From Streptomyces sannanensis (GTDB lineage: Bacteria > Actinomycetota > Actinomycetes > Streptomycetales > Streptomycetaceae), in assembly GCF_039536205.1 (NCBI RefSeq), contig NZ_BAAAYL010000001.1, positions 7,316,001-7,380,000 on the forward strand: 64,000 bases of DNA, read 5' to 3'. The position numbers and the translations under genes were made by a program. Positions 1-9,302 of the stretch are shown here, in pieces. Each line of letters begins with the position of its first letter. Position 1 is the stretch's first letter. The notes below the pieces were generated by a model. That model worked only from the letters and a program-made list of their open reading frames with translations. It made no database searches and was not told the DNA's origin.

Positions 1-127
1 GGAAGGTGCTCCTGCGCGCATGTTCGGACTCGATGCGATCGTTCCGGAAAATTTATGCGTCATATCCCATCAGCTTTCGAAATGCGCCCCTTGTGTGCGC
101 CCTCGTGAGGACTAGCGTCCCCGAGCC

Positions 128-901
128 ATGGGACACCTGGACCACGCCGCCTTCGGCTGGCTTACCCCCGTGCTGTCGTACGTGATGGCCTGCATGGGCG
201 CCGCCCTCGGGCTTCGCTGCACCGTGCGGGCGCTCGACGCCCAAGGCCGCTCCCGGCGCAACTGGCTGATCACGGCGGCTTCCGCGATCGGCACCGGCAT
301 CTGGACGATGCATTTCGTGGCGATGCTGGGCTTCGGCGTCACCGGCACCGACATCCGCTACAACGTTCCGCTGACGCTGCTCAGCCTGCTCGTCGCCATG
401 CTGGTCGTGGGCGGCGGGGTCTTCGCCGTCGGGTACGGACGCGACCGTCCCCGGGCCCTGCTGCTCGGCGGCCTCACGACCGGACTGGGCGTGGCGAGCA
501 TGCACTACCTCGGCATGGCAGCCCTGCGCCTGCACGGATCCGTCCACTACCACCCCGTGCTCGTCGGACTGTCCGTGGCCATCGCCGTCATCGCGGCCAC
601 CGCCGCCCTGTGGGCCGCGCTGAACATCAAGTCACCGGTCGCCGTCGCGATCGCCTCGCTCGTCATGGGCGCGGCGGTCAGCAGCATGCACTACACCGGC
701 ATGATCGCGGTCGACGTGCGGGTCGACCCATCGGGAGAGGCGCTCGCCGGGGCCACGACGATGCAGTTCGTCTTTCCCCTCGCCGTCGGCCTCGGCTCCT
801 ATCTCTTCCTCACCTCCGCCTTCGTCGCGCTCTCCCCGACCGCGCGGGAACGCGCCGCCTATGCCTCGGCCGAACGGCTCGCCGAGACCTCGGCTCCCTA
901 A
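128..901 (+). CDS. MHYT-domain integral membrane protein
   Basis: The 257-residue product is almost entirely hydrophobic and carries three copies of the MHYT signature, near residues 61 (MHFVAML), 125 (MHYLGM) and 187 (MHYTGM). The MHYT family is a seven-helix membrane sensor unit proposed to bind a metal, perhaps copper, through the conserved Met and His residues, and to sense a diatomic gas such as oxygen, CO or NO. In many bacteria it is fused to GGDEF/EAL domains. Here it stands alone and ends in a short polar tail, which is common in Streptomyces. The ATG at 128 lies just before the first helix. The function in this strain is not established. Confidence 0.88.
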   Translation: MGHLDHAAFGWLTPVLSYVMACMGAALGLRCTVRALDAQGRSRRNWLITAASAIGTGIWTMHFVAMLGFGVTGTDIRYNVPLTLLSLLVAMLVVGGGVFAVGYGRDRPRALLLGGLTTGLGVASMHYLGMAALRLHGSVHYHPVLVGLSVAIAVIAATAALWAALNIKSPVAVAIASLVMGAAVSSMHYTGMIAVDVRVDPSGEALAGATTMQFVFPLAVGLGSYLFLTSAFVALSPTARERAAYASAERLAETSAP

Positions 902-1192
902 CGCTGTGGCCGGGAAGGTTTGCCGGGTGGCTCGCGGCTCCCCCAGCTACCTCCCCCAGCTACCTCTGGGGGCGTCCCCAGGGTGCCCCCAGAGGTGCCC
1001 CCAGGTGCGGTGCATCGCAAGGCGGAGCATCACAGCTCGTACTCGGCCGTACTCGCGCGATGCGACAACAGTGGGGGTACCTCCCGTGCCCGAAGGGCTA
1101 CGGGGGAGAGGTGCCGCCGGACGTCGCGAGCCGGTGAACCTTTCCGGTCACAGCACTATCCCCTAAGCCCCGTACCGTAAGCGAGGACACCT
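902..1192. repeat. GC-rich intergenic repeats and hairpins
   Basis: No gene is seen between the MHYT gene and cvnA. The stretch at about 940-1005 repeats a CCCCCAGCTACCTC unit and then alternates C-runs and G-runs able to fold into strong stems. At about 1066-1112 there is an imperfect hairpin with arms ACCTCCC and GGGAGGT and an inner GCCC/GGGC stem. Similar GGGGGTACCTCCC units are, from memory, dispersed intergenic elements in Streptomyces genomes. It may act as a terminator for the MHYT gene. An AGGA ribosome-binding site for cvnA sits near 1183. Confidence 0.45.
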
Positions 1193-3766
1193 GTGCGAAC
1201 ACCCCGCAGGACCCTGGGCACCGGCATATCGCCCGCCCCGCCCACGACGGCGGCGCGCGGACGGCGGGCCCACGCCGGCCCGCCCGCGGACGAGAGAGAC
1301 GACCCCCCGGCGGCCTCGGACGAGGCGCGGGTGCCTGCGGCCGGGACCCAGCGCCGCCGGTGGCGGCTGCGTCCCAGGACCGTCCGCGCGAAAATCATCT
1401 CGCTGCTGATGGTGCCGGTCGTCTCGCTGCTCGCCCTGTGGGGGTTCGCCACCGTCACCACCGCCCAGGACGTGGCCAGGCTGCGCCAGTCCCAGCGGGT
1501 CGACCAGCTGGTGAGGGCACCGGTCGCCGCCGCGATTGCCCGGCTCCAGGACGAACGCCGGGCCGCCGTACAGCAGGTGGCGGCCCCCGACGCGGAGCGC
1601 GGGGCCGCACTCCGGCAGCAGGCCGCACGCACCGACGACGCGGTGGCCGCGCTGAGTCTGGACAGCGGCCACACCGTTGCCGAGGGCGGAGACCTGCCGG
1701 CCGGGGTGGCGGACCGTCTGGAACGGTTCGTCGCCGCTGTACGGAAGCTGCGCGCCCTGCGCGCCGATGTCCTCGACGGCGTGGCCGACTGGGACGCTAC
1801 GTACCAGCAGTACACCTCCACCATCGCCACGGCCTTCACCATCGCGGGTGGACTCACCGGCATCCAGGACGCCGAACTCGGCTCCGACGCCCGAGTCCTC
1901 TACGAGTTCACCCGGGCCGGAGAGATGCTGTCCCGGGAGGAGGCGCTGCTCGCCTCCGCGCAGCTCACCGGCACGCTGAGCGGATCGCGGCTGCGACTGT
2001 TCGCCGGCGCCGTGGAGACCCGCCGCACCCTGACCGACTCCGCCGCGGCCGACCTGCCCGGATCGCAGGGCGCCGCCTGGCACGACTTCACCCGGTCAGG
2101 CGTGTACGCGGTGCTGGGCAACACCGAGGACAAAGTGCTCGCCGCCAGTCCCGGCCGCAATGCCGCTGTCGCCGTACCGGCCGCCACCTGGGAACAGACC
2201 CGGGCGGGCGTGGAGAAGGGCATGCGGGCCATCGAGTCCGGCGCCGTGCGCAGCGCCGCCGAACGGGCGGACCCGTTCACCCGGGGTGCACTCACGCCCG
2301 CGGGGGCGGCCGTGCTCCTTGGGCTCGTCGCCGTGGCCGCCTCCCTCGTCATCTCGGTCCGCATCGGCCGCGGTCTCGTCGTCGAACTGGTCACCCTGCG
2401 CAACAGCGCCCTGGCGATCGCCCGCCGCAAACTGCCCCGTGCCATGCGTCGGCTCCGGGCCGGCGAGGAACTCGACATCCTCGCCGAGGCCCCGGCGGGG
2501 CCGCCCGCGCAGGACGAGATCGGCCAGGTCGGCGAGGCGCTCACCACCGTCCACCGGGCAGCGCTCGGCGCGGCCGTCGAGCGCGCGGAGCTGGCCAGCG
2601 GCATCTCCGGCGTCTTCGTCAATCTCGCCCGGCGCAGTCAGGTCCTGGTGCACCGTCAGCTCAATCTGCTGGACAGCATGGAACGCCGCGTCGACGACCC
2701 GAACGAACTCGGCGACCTCTTCCGGCTCGACCACCTCACCACCCGTATGCGGCGTCACGCCGAAAGCCTGATCATCCTCTCCGGCGCGGCCCCAGGCCGG
2801 GCCTGGCGGACACCCGTCCCGCTCACCAACGTGGTACGTGCCGCCATCTCCGAGATCGAGGACTACGCCCGTGTCGAGGTCCGCCACTTCCCCGACACCG
2901 CCGTCACCGGTTCGGCCGTCGCCGACCTCACCCATCTCCTCGCCGAGCTCATCGAGAACGCCGCCCAGTTCTCCCCGCCGCACACCAAGGTGCGGATCAA
3001 CGGCGAACCCGTCGGGAACGGCTATGTGCTCGAGATCGAGGACCGCGGTCTGGGCATGGGACCGGAGGCCCTGAAGCAGGCGAACCTGAGGATCGAGCAG
3101 TCGGAGGCGCTGGACCTCTTCGACAGCGACCGGCTGGGCCTCTTCGTGGTCAGCCGGCTCTCCGCCCGGCACGCCGTCAGGGTGCATCTTCGGACCTCGC
3201 CGTACGGGGGAACCACTGCGGTCGTCCTGCTGCCCACCGGACTGCTGAAGACGACCGCGAACGAGTCCGGGGACGCGGCCCCCTCCCGGGCGCAGGTACC
3301 CGCCCCGGCATCACGGGCGGCGGAGGAGCCACCGTGGGCCGTACAGCCCGCACAGCCGGCCCGAACCGCACCGCCCGGGCCGCCGCGCCCGCCCTCCCAC
3401 CCGGTCCTTCCCGAGCAGCTCCCCCAGCATGAGCAACCTGTGCCCGCCGGGGTCACGGCTCTGCGGGACCGTATGCGGCCCCCGCCGCAGGGCAGCATCG
3501 GACGCGTCACGGACGACACCGACGACGAAAACACCGAGCGCGGCGGCGCGCCAGCCGGCAGACTGCCGCGCCGGGTCCGTGGGGCCGGCCTCGCCCCCCA
3601 GCTGCGCGGGGCCCCGGCGCCCGAGACGCCCTCCTCCGGCGACCGAGAAGGCGCCGCGGAGCGCACACCGGAACAGGTCAGGGACCGTATGACTGCCTAT
3701 CTCAGCGGCTGGGCCCGCGGTGGCGGCACCCCGGCAGGCAAGTCCAGTGAAGGAGACCACGCATGA
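1193..3766 (+). CDS. cvnA: Conservon sensor kinase-like protein CvnA
   Basis: The 857-residue protein has a first membrane helix near residues 65-85, a long extracytoplasmic segment, a second helix near 374-394 and a HAMP-like linker. A histidine-kinase-like helical region follows (LVHRQLNLLDSMERR) and then an ATP-binding domain with N box ENAAQFSPP, G1 DRGLGMG and G2 RLGLFVV. A Pro/Ala-rich tail of about 200 residues ends the protein. Such nucleotide-binding kinase-like proteins open Streptomyces conservons, where they work with a roadblock protein, a DUF742 protein and a small GTPase as a membrane-associated switch. The GTG start has an AGGA site about 8 bases upstream. The stop overlaps the cvnB start as ATGA. 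Confidence 0.93.
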   Translation: MRTPRRTLGTGISPAPPTTAARGRRAHAGPPADERDDPPAASDEARVPAAGTQRRRWRLRPRTVRAKIISLLMVPVVSLLALWGFATVTTAQDVARLRQSQRVDQLVRAPVAAAIARLQDERRAAVQQVAAPDAERGAALRQQAARTDDAVAALSLDSGHTVAEGGDLPAGVADRLERFVAAVRKLRALRADVLDGVADWDATYQQYTSTIATAFTIAGGLTGIQDAELGSDARVLYEFTRAGEMLSREEALLASAQLTGTLSGSRLRLFAGAVETRRTLTDSAAADLPGSQGAAWHDFTRSGVYAVLGNTEDKVLAASPGRNAAVAVPAATWEQTRAGVEKGMRAIESGAVRSAAERADPFTRGALTPAGAAVLLGLVAVAASLVISVRIGRGLVVELVTLRNSALAIARRKLPRAMRRLRAGEELDILAEAPAGPPAQDEIGQVGEALTTVHRAALGAAVERAELASGISGVFVNLARRSQVLVHRQLNLLDSMERRVDDPNELGDLFRLDHLTTRMRRHAESLIILSGAAPGRAWRTPVPLTNVVRAAISEIEDYARVEVRHFPDTAVTGSAVADLTHLLAELIENAAQFSPPHTKVRINGEPVGNGYVLEIEDRGLGMGPEALKQANLRIEQSEALDLFDSDRLGLFVVSRLSARHAVRVHLRTSPYGGTTAVVLLPTGLLKTTANESGDAAPSRAQVPAPASRAAEEPPWAVQPAQPARTAPPGPPRPPSHPVLPEQLPQHEQPVPAGVTALRDRMRPPPQGSIGRVTDDTDDENTERGGAPAGRLPRRVRGAGLAPQLRGAPAPETPSSGDREGAAERTPEQVRDRMTAYLSGWARGGGTPAGKSSEGDHA

Positions 3767-4200
3767 TCGAGCACCACAGGATGGACACCGCGCCCCGCTC
3801 CGGTGAACTCGACTGGCTGCTGGACGACCTCGTCCTCCGGGTCGCGGAGGTCAGGCACGCGGTGGTGCTGTCCAACGACGGCCTCGCCGTCGGCGCCTCC
3901 AGCGCCCTGTCCCGCGAGGACGCCGAGCACCTGGCCGCCGTGGCCTCCGGCTTCCACAGCCTTGCCAAGGGCGTGGGCCGGCATTTCCGGGTCGGCGGAG
4001 TACGCCAGACGATGGTCGAGATGGACGAGGGTTTCCTCTTCGTCGCGGCGGCCGGGGACGGCTCCTGCCTTGCGGTGCTCAGTTCCGTCACCGCGGACGT
4101 GGGTCTGATCGCCTATGAGATGGCCAGGCTGGTGAACCGGGTCGGCGAGCACCTGGCCACCCCGGCACGGCACCCGGCCCAGCCCCCGGCGGCCGGGTGA
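3763..4200 (+). CDS. cvnB: Roadblock/LC7 protein CvnB
   Basis: The 145-residue protein is a roadblock/LC7 (MglB-like) regulator. The recognisable core runs from LDWLLDDLVLRVAEVRHAVV through the glycine-rich middle to a terminal helix ending LVNRVGEHL. In conservons CvnB is thought to contact the GTPase CvnD, much as MglB acts on MglA, and so set its nucleotide state. The ATG overlaps the cvnA stop (ATGA at 3763-3766), which indicates translational coupling. The last bases overlap a possible GTG start of cvnC. Confidence 0.93.
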   Translation: MIEHHRMDTAPRSGELDWLLDDLVLRVAEVRHAVVLSNDGLAVGASSALSREDAEHLAAVASGFHSLAKGVGRHFRVGGVRQTMVEMDEGFLFVAAAGDGSCLAVLSSVTADVGLIAYEMARLVNRVGEHLATPARHPAQPPAAG

Positions 4201-4223
4201 CCAGCGGCAGAGAGACACGTCCC

Positions 4224-4616
4224 ATGACCGAGCATCTGCCCGACGGCCGCTGGTACGACGCGGAAGCCGGACCCCTGGTCCGTCCGTACGCCATGACGGG
4301 CGGACGGACCAAACCCGGTCCGAGCGGGGTGCGGTTCGACCTCATCGCGCTCGTCGTCGTCGACACTTCGCACGGATCCGTCGACGCGTCGCTGCTCGGC
4401 CCCGAGCACCGCACCTTGCTCGGGCTGTGCAGTTCCCAGACGCAGTCGGTCGCCGAACTCGCGGCCGACGCCGATCTGCCGGTGGGCGTGGTCCGGGTCC
4501 TGCTGGGGGACCTGCTGGAAGGCGGTTTCGTCAAGGTCAGCCGGCCCGTACCCCCCGCACAGCTCCCGGACGAGAAGATTCTGCGAGAAGTGATCGAGGG
4601 GTTGAGGGCGCTCTGA
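4224..4616 (+). CDS. cvnC: DUF742 protein CvnC
   Basis: The 130-residue product has the DUF742 layout: a DGRWYDAEAGPLVRPYAMTG start, the middle motif LIALVV, a winged-helix-like region (SVAELAADADLPVGVVRVLL) and the end EKILREVIEGLRAL. It is the third conservon component, of unknown biochemical role, found between the roadblock protein and the GTPase. I chose ATG 4224 because the family begins a few residues before the GRWYD motif. An in-frame GTG at 4197, overlapping the cvnB stop, is the alternative. The protein ends intact, yet cvnD does not follow it as expected. Confidence 0.9.
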   Translation: MTEHLPDGRWYDAEAGPLVRPYAMTGGRTKPGPSGVRFDLIALVVVDTSHGSVDASLLGPEHRTLLGLCSSQTQSVAELAADADLPVGVVRVLLGDLLEGGFVKVSRPVPPAQLPDEKILREVIEGLRAL

Positions 4617-4621
4617 GAGGT

Positions 4622-4650
4622 GTCCGGCGGATCACCCGTCCGGCGGATCA
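4622..4650. repeat. 13-bp tandem direct repeat at conservon/whiE junction
   Basis: GTCCGGCGGATCA occurs at 4622-4634 and again at 4638-4650. The second copy includes the stop codon of the convergent hydroxylase gene. It fills the gap between the cvnC stop and the pigment cluster. It could be chance, a duplication scar or a weak terminator element. Confidence 0.5.
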
Positions 4651-6282
4651 GGCCGGGCGGAGCAGTGAGGTCATGACCTCGTGAAGCACCGCCTCCGGCT
4701 CGGGAACGGGACCGGCCGCGCGCCAGGCGACAAAGCCGTCCGGGCGCACCAGGACCGCACCTCCGGCCGTCGTGCCGTGGACCTCGGCCCAGTCGGCTCC
4801 GTTCTCGGGGGCAAGTTCGGCCTCCGGCCCGCTGTCCACCCGGTAGGCGTCCAGCCGCAGGGACAGCTGCTCGGCGACGCGTGACGCCGCCGCGTGCCAG
4901 TCCTTGCCCTCGGCCCCGCTGAGGAGGACGAAGGAGCGCTCGTAGAGGTCGAGCGTGGAGATCCGCTTGCCGGACCGGCGGACCCACATGTGTGGGGCCC
5001 GGGTGCCCGGCTCACCGCCCAGCTGCATCCGTTCGGGTACGACGGGCAGTTCGGAGTCGGCTCCCAGGACAGCGCCGCGGGGATAGCGGTATCCCATGGC
5101 CACCGTGAGCATTCCGCTCTGCCTCCCGCCGCCCACGCCGGGAGCGGGGGCGTACCCCGGGTGGCTGTGCTCCACGGAACGGGCGGAGGCACGCGCACTG
5201 GTGGCCCGGGCCAGCGGCAGGCGTTCCATCTCGTACGTCTCCAGGAGGCCGGGGCCCGCCCAGCCCTCCAGTACGGCGGCGAGCTTCCAGGCGATGTTGT
5301 GCGCGTCCTGGATGCCGGTGTTGGACCCGAACGCCCCGGTGGGGGACATCTCGTGGGCGGAGTCCCCCACGAGGAAGACCCGGCGGTCCGCGTACCGCTC
5401 CGCGACGCGCTCCGCGGCGTGCCACGGGGCCTTTCCGGTGATCCTGACGTCCAGACCGGAGACGCCGGTCGCCTTCTTGATGTGCTCGACGCACCGCTCG
5501 TCGGTGAAGTCCTCCAGCGTCTCACCCCGGTCGGGGTGCCAGGGCACATGGATCACCCACTTCTCCCGGTTGTCCACCGGCAGCAGCGCCCCGTCGCCGT
5601 CGGGGTCGGTCAGGTAGCAGACGATGAAGCGCCGGTCGCCCACGATATCGGCGAGCTCGCGGGAGTCGAAGGTGATGCTGACGTTGTGGAACAGGTCGCC
5701 GGGCCCTGTGTGGCCGATGCCGAGCCGCTCCCGGATCGGGCTCCTGGGACCGTCGGCCGCGATGAGGTAGTCCGCGCGGACCGTGGAGTGCTCGCCGGTG
5801 TCCCGGTTCTTCACGATCGCGGTGACACCCTCCGCGTCCTGTTCGAAGGACAGCATCTGGGTCGAGTAGCGCAGGTCGCCCGTGTACTCGCGGGCGCAGG
5901 TCAAGAGCACCGGTTCCAGGTCGTTCTGACTGCACAGACACCATGTGCTCGGGCTGAAACGCGCAAGTGTGTCACCGGGGTCGATCTTCTTGAACAGCCA
6001 CTCGCCCTCGTCGTCGGTGAGCGAGGACGTCTGCAGGATTCCGTGGTTGCCGGCCAGGATCGAGGCGGCGTCCTTGATCCGCTGCTCCGCTCCGGCGACC
6101 CGGAACAGCTCCATCGTGCGCACATTGTTCCCGCGTCCGCGCGGATGCATCGAGGTGCCCGCATGCTTCTCGACCAGCATGTGCCTGATGCCGAGTCGGC
6201 CCAGGAACAGCGAGGAGGACAGGCCCACCAGGGAGCCGCCCACGATGAGGACCGGCACCCGGTGGTCGAACTCTTCGTTCAT
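4648..6282 (-). CDS. FAD-dependent polyketide hydroxylase (WhiE ORFVIII-like)
   Basis: The 544-residue flavoprotein belongs to the aromatic-ring hydroxylase family (PheA/TfdB type). It has an N-terminal Rossmann fold motif (VLIVGGSLVGLSSSLFLGRL), a DG motif (YLIAADGPRSPIRERLG) and a GD motif (VFLVGDSAHEMSPTGAFGSN), followed by the family's thioredoxin-like C-terminal domain. In the S. coelicolor whiE locus the divergent ORFVIII encodes the same kind of enzyme, a late hydroxylase that modifies the spore pigment. The start ATG at 6282 has GGAG six bases upstream; ATG 6294 is an alternative. The gene diverges from the pigment synthase operon across about 180 bases. Confidence 0.92.
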   Translation of the reverse strand: MNEEFDHRVPVLIVGGSLVGLSSSLFLGRLGIRHMLVEKHAGTSMHPRGRGNNVRTMELFRVAGAEQRIKDAASILAGNHGILQTSSLTDDEGEWLFKKIDPGDTLARFSPSTWCLCSQNDLEPVLLTCAREYTGDLRYSTQMLSFEQDAEGVTAIVKNRDTGEHSTVRADYLIAADGPRSPIRERLGIGHTGPGDLFHNVSITFDSRELADIVGDRRFIVCYLTDPDGDGALLPVDNREKWVIHVPWHPDRGETLEDFTDERCVEHIKKATGVSGLDVRITGKAPWHAAERVAERYADRRVFLVGDSAHEMSPTGAFGSNTGIQDAHNIAWKLAAVLEGWAGPGLLETYEMERLPLARATSARASARSVEHSHPGYAPAPGVGGGRQSGMLTVAMGYRYPRGAVLGADSELPVVPERMQLGGEPGTRAPHMWVRRSGKRISTLDLYERSFVLLSGAEGKDWHAAASRVAEQLSLRLDAYRVDSGPEAELAPENGADWAEVHGTTAGGAVLVRPDGFVAWRAAGPVPEPEAVLHEVMTSLLRPA

Positions 6283-6462
6283 CAATGACTCCATTTCCAG
6301 CCACCTTTGGGGATGGTGTTTCCATGCCCTCGGGGGAGCGGTTCGCTCGCCCATTCACCCGCGTGGTTCACGTAACTCGCGCCGCCGGTGGTACCGGCTC
6401 ACGATCAAATTCCGGCACCGCCGGATCATCACTCGGAATCCATGACGACTGGAGTGTGCAGG
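6283..6462. promoter_or_regulatory. Divergent promoter region of the pigment cluster
   Basis: These 180 bases separate the divergent hydroxylase and synthase operons and must hold both promoters. In S. coelicolor whiE the equivalent promoters are developmentally controlled, and the hydroxylase promoter depends on the late sporulation factor sigma-F. I could not identify trustworthy -10/-35 elements by eye. The GGAG sequences for the two start codons are visible, at 6451-6454 on the plus side. Confidence 0.6.
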
Positions 6463-7578
6463 ATGACCATCTCGGAACGTATATCCCAGTCCGCCTTCGA
6501 CGGCTCCAGGCTCCGCGTCGTATTGCTGCTGGACCTTCATGACGGAGCTCAGCAGCAATTCCTCGAGGCATATGAGCTCCTGCGCAACCAAGTGGCGTCC
6601 GTTCCCGGTCACATCAGCGACCAGCTGTGCCAGTCGATCGAGAACCCCTCGCAGTGGCTCATCACCAGCGAATGGGAGAGCGCCCCGCCCTTCCTCGCCT
6701 GGGTGAACAGTGAGGAGCACGTGCAGACGGTCCGACCGCTGCACGGCTGTGTGAGGGACACCCGGTCTCTGCGGTTCAGCATTCTGAGGGAGACGGGCAT
6801 CACCTCCTCAGTCACTGCCTCGCAGACCAAGGGACGGCTGCAGGCCTCGCCCCGGGTGGGGGACGGCGTGGTCCGCCACGCTCTCACCTTCACCGTCAAG
6901 CCGGGCAGCGAGGACAAGGTCGCGGAGATCCTGGCCGGATACACCTCGCCCGAGGCGCAGGTGGACGACACCACACGGCTGCGGCGCACTTCCCTCTACA
7001 TGCACGGAAACCGCGTCGTACGAGCGGTCGAGGTGCAGGGCGATCTCCTTGCCGCGCTGCGCCACGTGGCCCGGCAGCCGGAGATCAGGGCCGTCGAGGA
7101 GGCCATCAACCCGTATCTGGAGCAGGACCGTGACCTCGGCGATCCCGACTCCGCCAGGGTGTTCTTCACCCGGGCAGCGCTCCCGGCAGTGCATCACGTC
7201 GCGGCCGACGCGCAGGAATCCCCGGATCTGACGAGGCACGCCCTCATCTATCCGGCCAAGCAGGGGTGCGGTATGGCCCTGGCGCGACTTCTCGCCACTC
7301 AGGACGAGGCGTCGCTCGACGACCCCGCGTGCCCCATCACCAGCACGACGATCTTCCAGCGCGACGACATCGTCGTCCGGCTCATCAACGCACACGGACC
7401 CATCGACGCCGTGCCCTTCCAGGCGCTCGGAGTCCAGGGCCCCCGCAAGTCGGCCGTTCTGGCACGGCTGCTCGACGAGAGCGTGACCGGATCCCTGGAA
7501 GACGAGAAGGAGGTCGTGCGCTTCCTCGAGCGCGCCGACATGCGACTGATCACCGACCGCCGGTCCCCGGATGCCTGA
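6463..7578 (+). CDS. SchA/CurD-like protein (WhiE ORFI-like)
   Basis: The 371-residue protein is the first gene of the pigment operon. Its N-terminal third resembles an antibiotic-biosynthesis-monooxygenase (ABM) fold, with a hydrophobic strand RLRVVLLLDLHDG and WLITSEWES. Two related modules follow, starting near VRHALTFTVKPGSEDKV and TRHALIYPAKQG, in the manner of the SchA/CurD family. Its role in spore pigment formation is not defined biochemically. ATG 6463 is preferred because GGAG lies eight bases upstream; ATG 6442 is possible. The cupin gene follows after 18 bases. Confidence 0.85.
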   Translation: MTISERISQSAFDGSRLRVVLLLDLHDGAQQQFLEAYELLRNQVASVPGHISDQLCQSIENPSQWLITSEWESAPPFLAWVNSEEHVQTVRPLHGCVRDTRSLRFSILRETGITSSVTASQTKGRLQASPRVGDGVVRHALTFTVKPGSEDKVAEILAGYTSPEAQVDDTTRLRRTSLYMHGNRVVRAVEVQGDLLAALRHVARQPEIRAVEEAINPYLEQDRDLGDPDSARVFFTRAALPAVHHVAADAQESPDLTRHALIYPAKQGCGMALARLLATQDEASLDDPACPITSTTIFQRDDIVVRLINAHGPIDAVPFQALGVQGPRKSAVLARLLDESVTGSLEDEKEVVRFLERADMRLITDRRSPDA

Positions 7579-7596
7579 CCCTGCAGGAGACACATC

Positions 7597-8037
7597 ATGA
7601 CCACAAACCGCCCTCGCGTCGTGGACCTCAGCGAGACGCAGCCCAACCGCAGACGCGGAGGTGACCTGCGCGCCATGCTCACGCCCACGACGGTTGGGGC
7701 CACCAGCGGGTTCATGGGGCTGGCCCTCGTGCAGCCCGGCGAGCGCATCGGCGAGCACTACCACCCGTACTCCGAGGAATTCGTGTACGTCGTGAGCGGT
7801 GCGCTCGAAGTGGACCTGGACGGGGAGCCCTACCGGATCCGGCCCGACCAGGGGCTGCTGATTCCCCCCTACATGCGGCACCGCTTCCGCAATGTGGGGG
7901 ACGTGGAGGCCCGCCTGGTCTTCCACCTGGGTCCGCTGGCCCCCCGTCCGGAACTCGGCCACGTCGACACGGAGGACACAGCGATGGAGGGAGCCACAGA
8001 GGCCGCCCCGCCTGAACGAACCGGGGCAGTTTCATGA
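7597..8037 (+). CDS. Cupin-domain protein (WhiE ORFII-like)
   Basis: The 146-residue protein has a single cupin barrel with metal-binding motif 1 ([21 protein letters not shown]) and motif 2 ([13 protein letters not shown]), keeping the His and Glu ligands. Equivalent genes sit before the ketosynthase in whiE, cur and sch clusters. They are thought to modify or stabilise the polyketide, though no reaction is firmly assigned. An AGGAG site precedes the ATG, and the stop overlaps the KS-alpha start as ATGA. Confidence 0.88.
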   Translation: MTTNRPRVVDLSETQPNRRRGGDLRAMLTPTTVGATSGFMGLALVQPGERIGEHYHPYSEEFVYVVSGALEVDLDGEPYRIRPDQGLLIPPYMRHRFRNVGDVEARLVFHLGPLAPRPELGHVDTEDTAMEGATEAAPPERTGAVS

Positions 8038-9302
8038 CCCGGCGCGTGGCGGTCACCGGGGTCGGTGTCGTGGCCCCGGGCGGCCTGGGCGTGCCGGCGT
8101 TCTGGGACCTCCTGGCGAACGGCAGGACCGCTACGCGGGGGATCACTCTCTTCGACCCGAAGGGCTTCCGCTCGCGCATCGCCGCCGAGTGCGACTTCGA
8201 TCCGGCGGACCACGGCATCGACGCGGAGACGGCGCAACGCGCCGACCGCTACGTCCAGTTCGCCATGGTCGCGGCTCGCGAGGCGATACGCGACGCGGGC
8301 CTGGACCCCGAGAAGGAGGATCCCTGGCGTATAGGGGTGTCCCTGGGCACCGCCGTCGGGGGCACCACCCGTCTCGAGCACGACTACGTCGCGGTCAGCG
8401 GCTCCGGCCGACGCTGGGACGTGGACCACCGCTTGGCGGGTCCCCATCTGCACCGGGCGTTCTCACCGAGCGCGCTCGCCTCCGAAGTGGCCCAGCAGAC
8501 CGGTGCGCACGGCCCGGTGCAGACCGTCTCCACGGGCTGCACCTCCGGGCTCGACGCCATCGGTTACGCCTTCCAGGCCATCGAGGACGGCAGGGTCGAC
8601 GTCTGCGTCGCCGGTGCGTCGGACTCGCCGATCTCCCCGATCACGATGGCGTGCTTCGACGCCATCAAGGCGACCTCTCCGAACAACGACGACCCGGGCC
8701 ATGCCTCGCGGCCCTTCGACCTCCACCGTGACGGATTCGTCATGGGAGAGGGCGGAGCGGTGCTCGTCCTGGAGGAGCTGGAACACGCCCGTGCCCGCGG
8801 TGCCACCGTGTACTGCGAAATAGGCGGCTACGCCACCTTCGGCAATGCGTACCACATGACCGGTCTCACCCGCGAGGGCCTGGAAATGGCCCGGGCGATC
8901 GACACCGCGCTCGACCACGCCCGCGTCGACAGCTCGCAGATCGACTATGTCAACGCGCACGGCTCGGGCACCCAGCAGAACGACCGGCACGAGACGGCCG
9001 CGGTGAAGCGGTCACTGGGCGCACACGCCTACGACGTGCCCATGAGCTCGATCAAATCCATGGTGGGCCACTCGCTGGGCGCCATCGGAGCGATAGAGAT
9101 CGTGGCCTGCGTCCTGGCCCTCGCCAAACAGGTGGTGCCGCCCACGGCCAACTACGAGACACCGGACCCCGAGTGCGACCTGGACTATGTGCCACGCACC
9201 GCGCGGCCCCTGAAGCTGCGCAGTGTGCTCTCGGTCGGCAGCGGGTTCGGCGGCTTCCAGTCCGCCGTGGTCATGACCCGACCAGAAGGAAGGACAAGAT
9301 GA
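8034..9302 (+). CDS. Ketosynthase alpha, spore pigment minimal PKS
   Basis: The 422-residue KS-alpha catalyses the repeated decarboxylative condensations that build the polyketide chain on the acyl carrier protein. The active-site Cys is residue 169 in [12 protein letters not shown]. The catalytic histidines fall in [11 protein letters not shown] and [11 protein letters not shown]. This corresponds to WhiE ORFIII. It forms a heterodimer with the next gene product; the stop overlaps the KS-beta ATG by four bases (ATGA at 9299-9302), which keeps the two subunits coupled. Confidence 0.96.
   Translation: MTRRVAVTGVGVVAPGGLGVPAFWDLLANGRTATRGITLFDPKGFRSRIAAECDFDPADHGIDAETAQRADRYVQFAMVAAREAIRDAGLDPEKEDPWRIGVSLGTAVGGTTRLEHDYVAVSGSGRRWDVDHRLAGPHLHRAFSPSALASEVAQQTGAHGPVQTVSTGCTSGLDAIGYAFQAIEDGRVDVCVAGASDSPISPITMACFDAIKATSPNNDDPGHASRPFDLHRDGFVMGEGGAVLVLEELEHARARGATVYCEIGGYATFGNAYHMTGLTREGLEMARAIDTALDHARVDSSQIDYVNAHGSGTQQNDRHETAAVKRSLGAHAYDVPMSSIKSMVGHSLGAIGAIEIVACVLALAKQVVPPTANYETPDPECDLDYVPRTARPLKLRSVLSVGSGFGGFQSAVVMTRPEGRTR

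Noticed and set aside
940..1112. Possible CRISPR-like repeat array
   Set aside because: Repeats are short, irregular and G/C-run based, without uniform spacers or cas genes. They are ordinary Streptomyces hairpin repeats.
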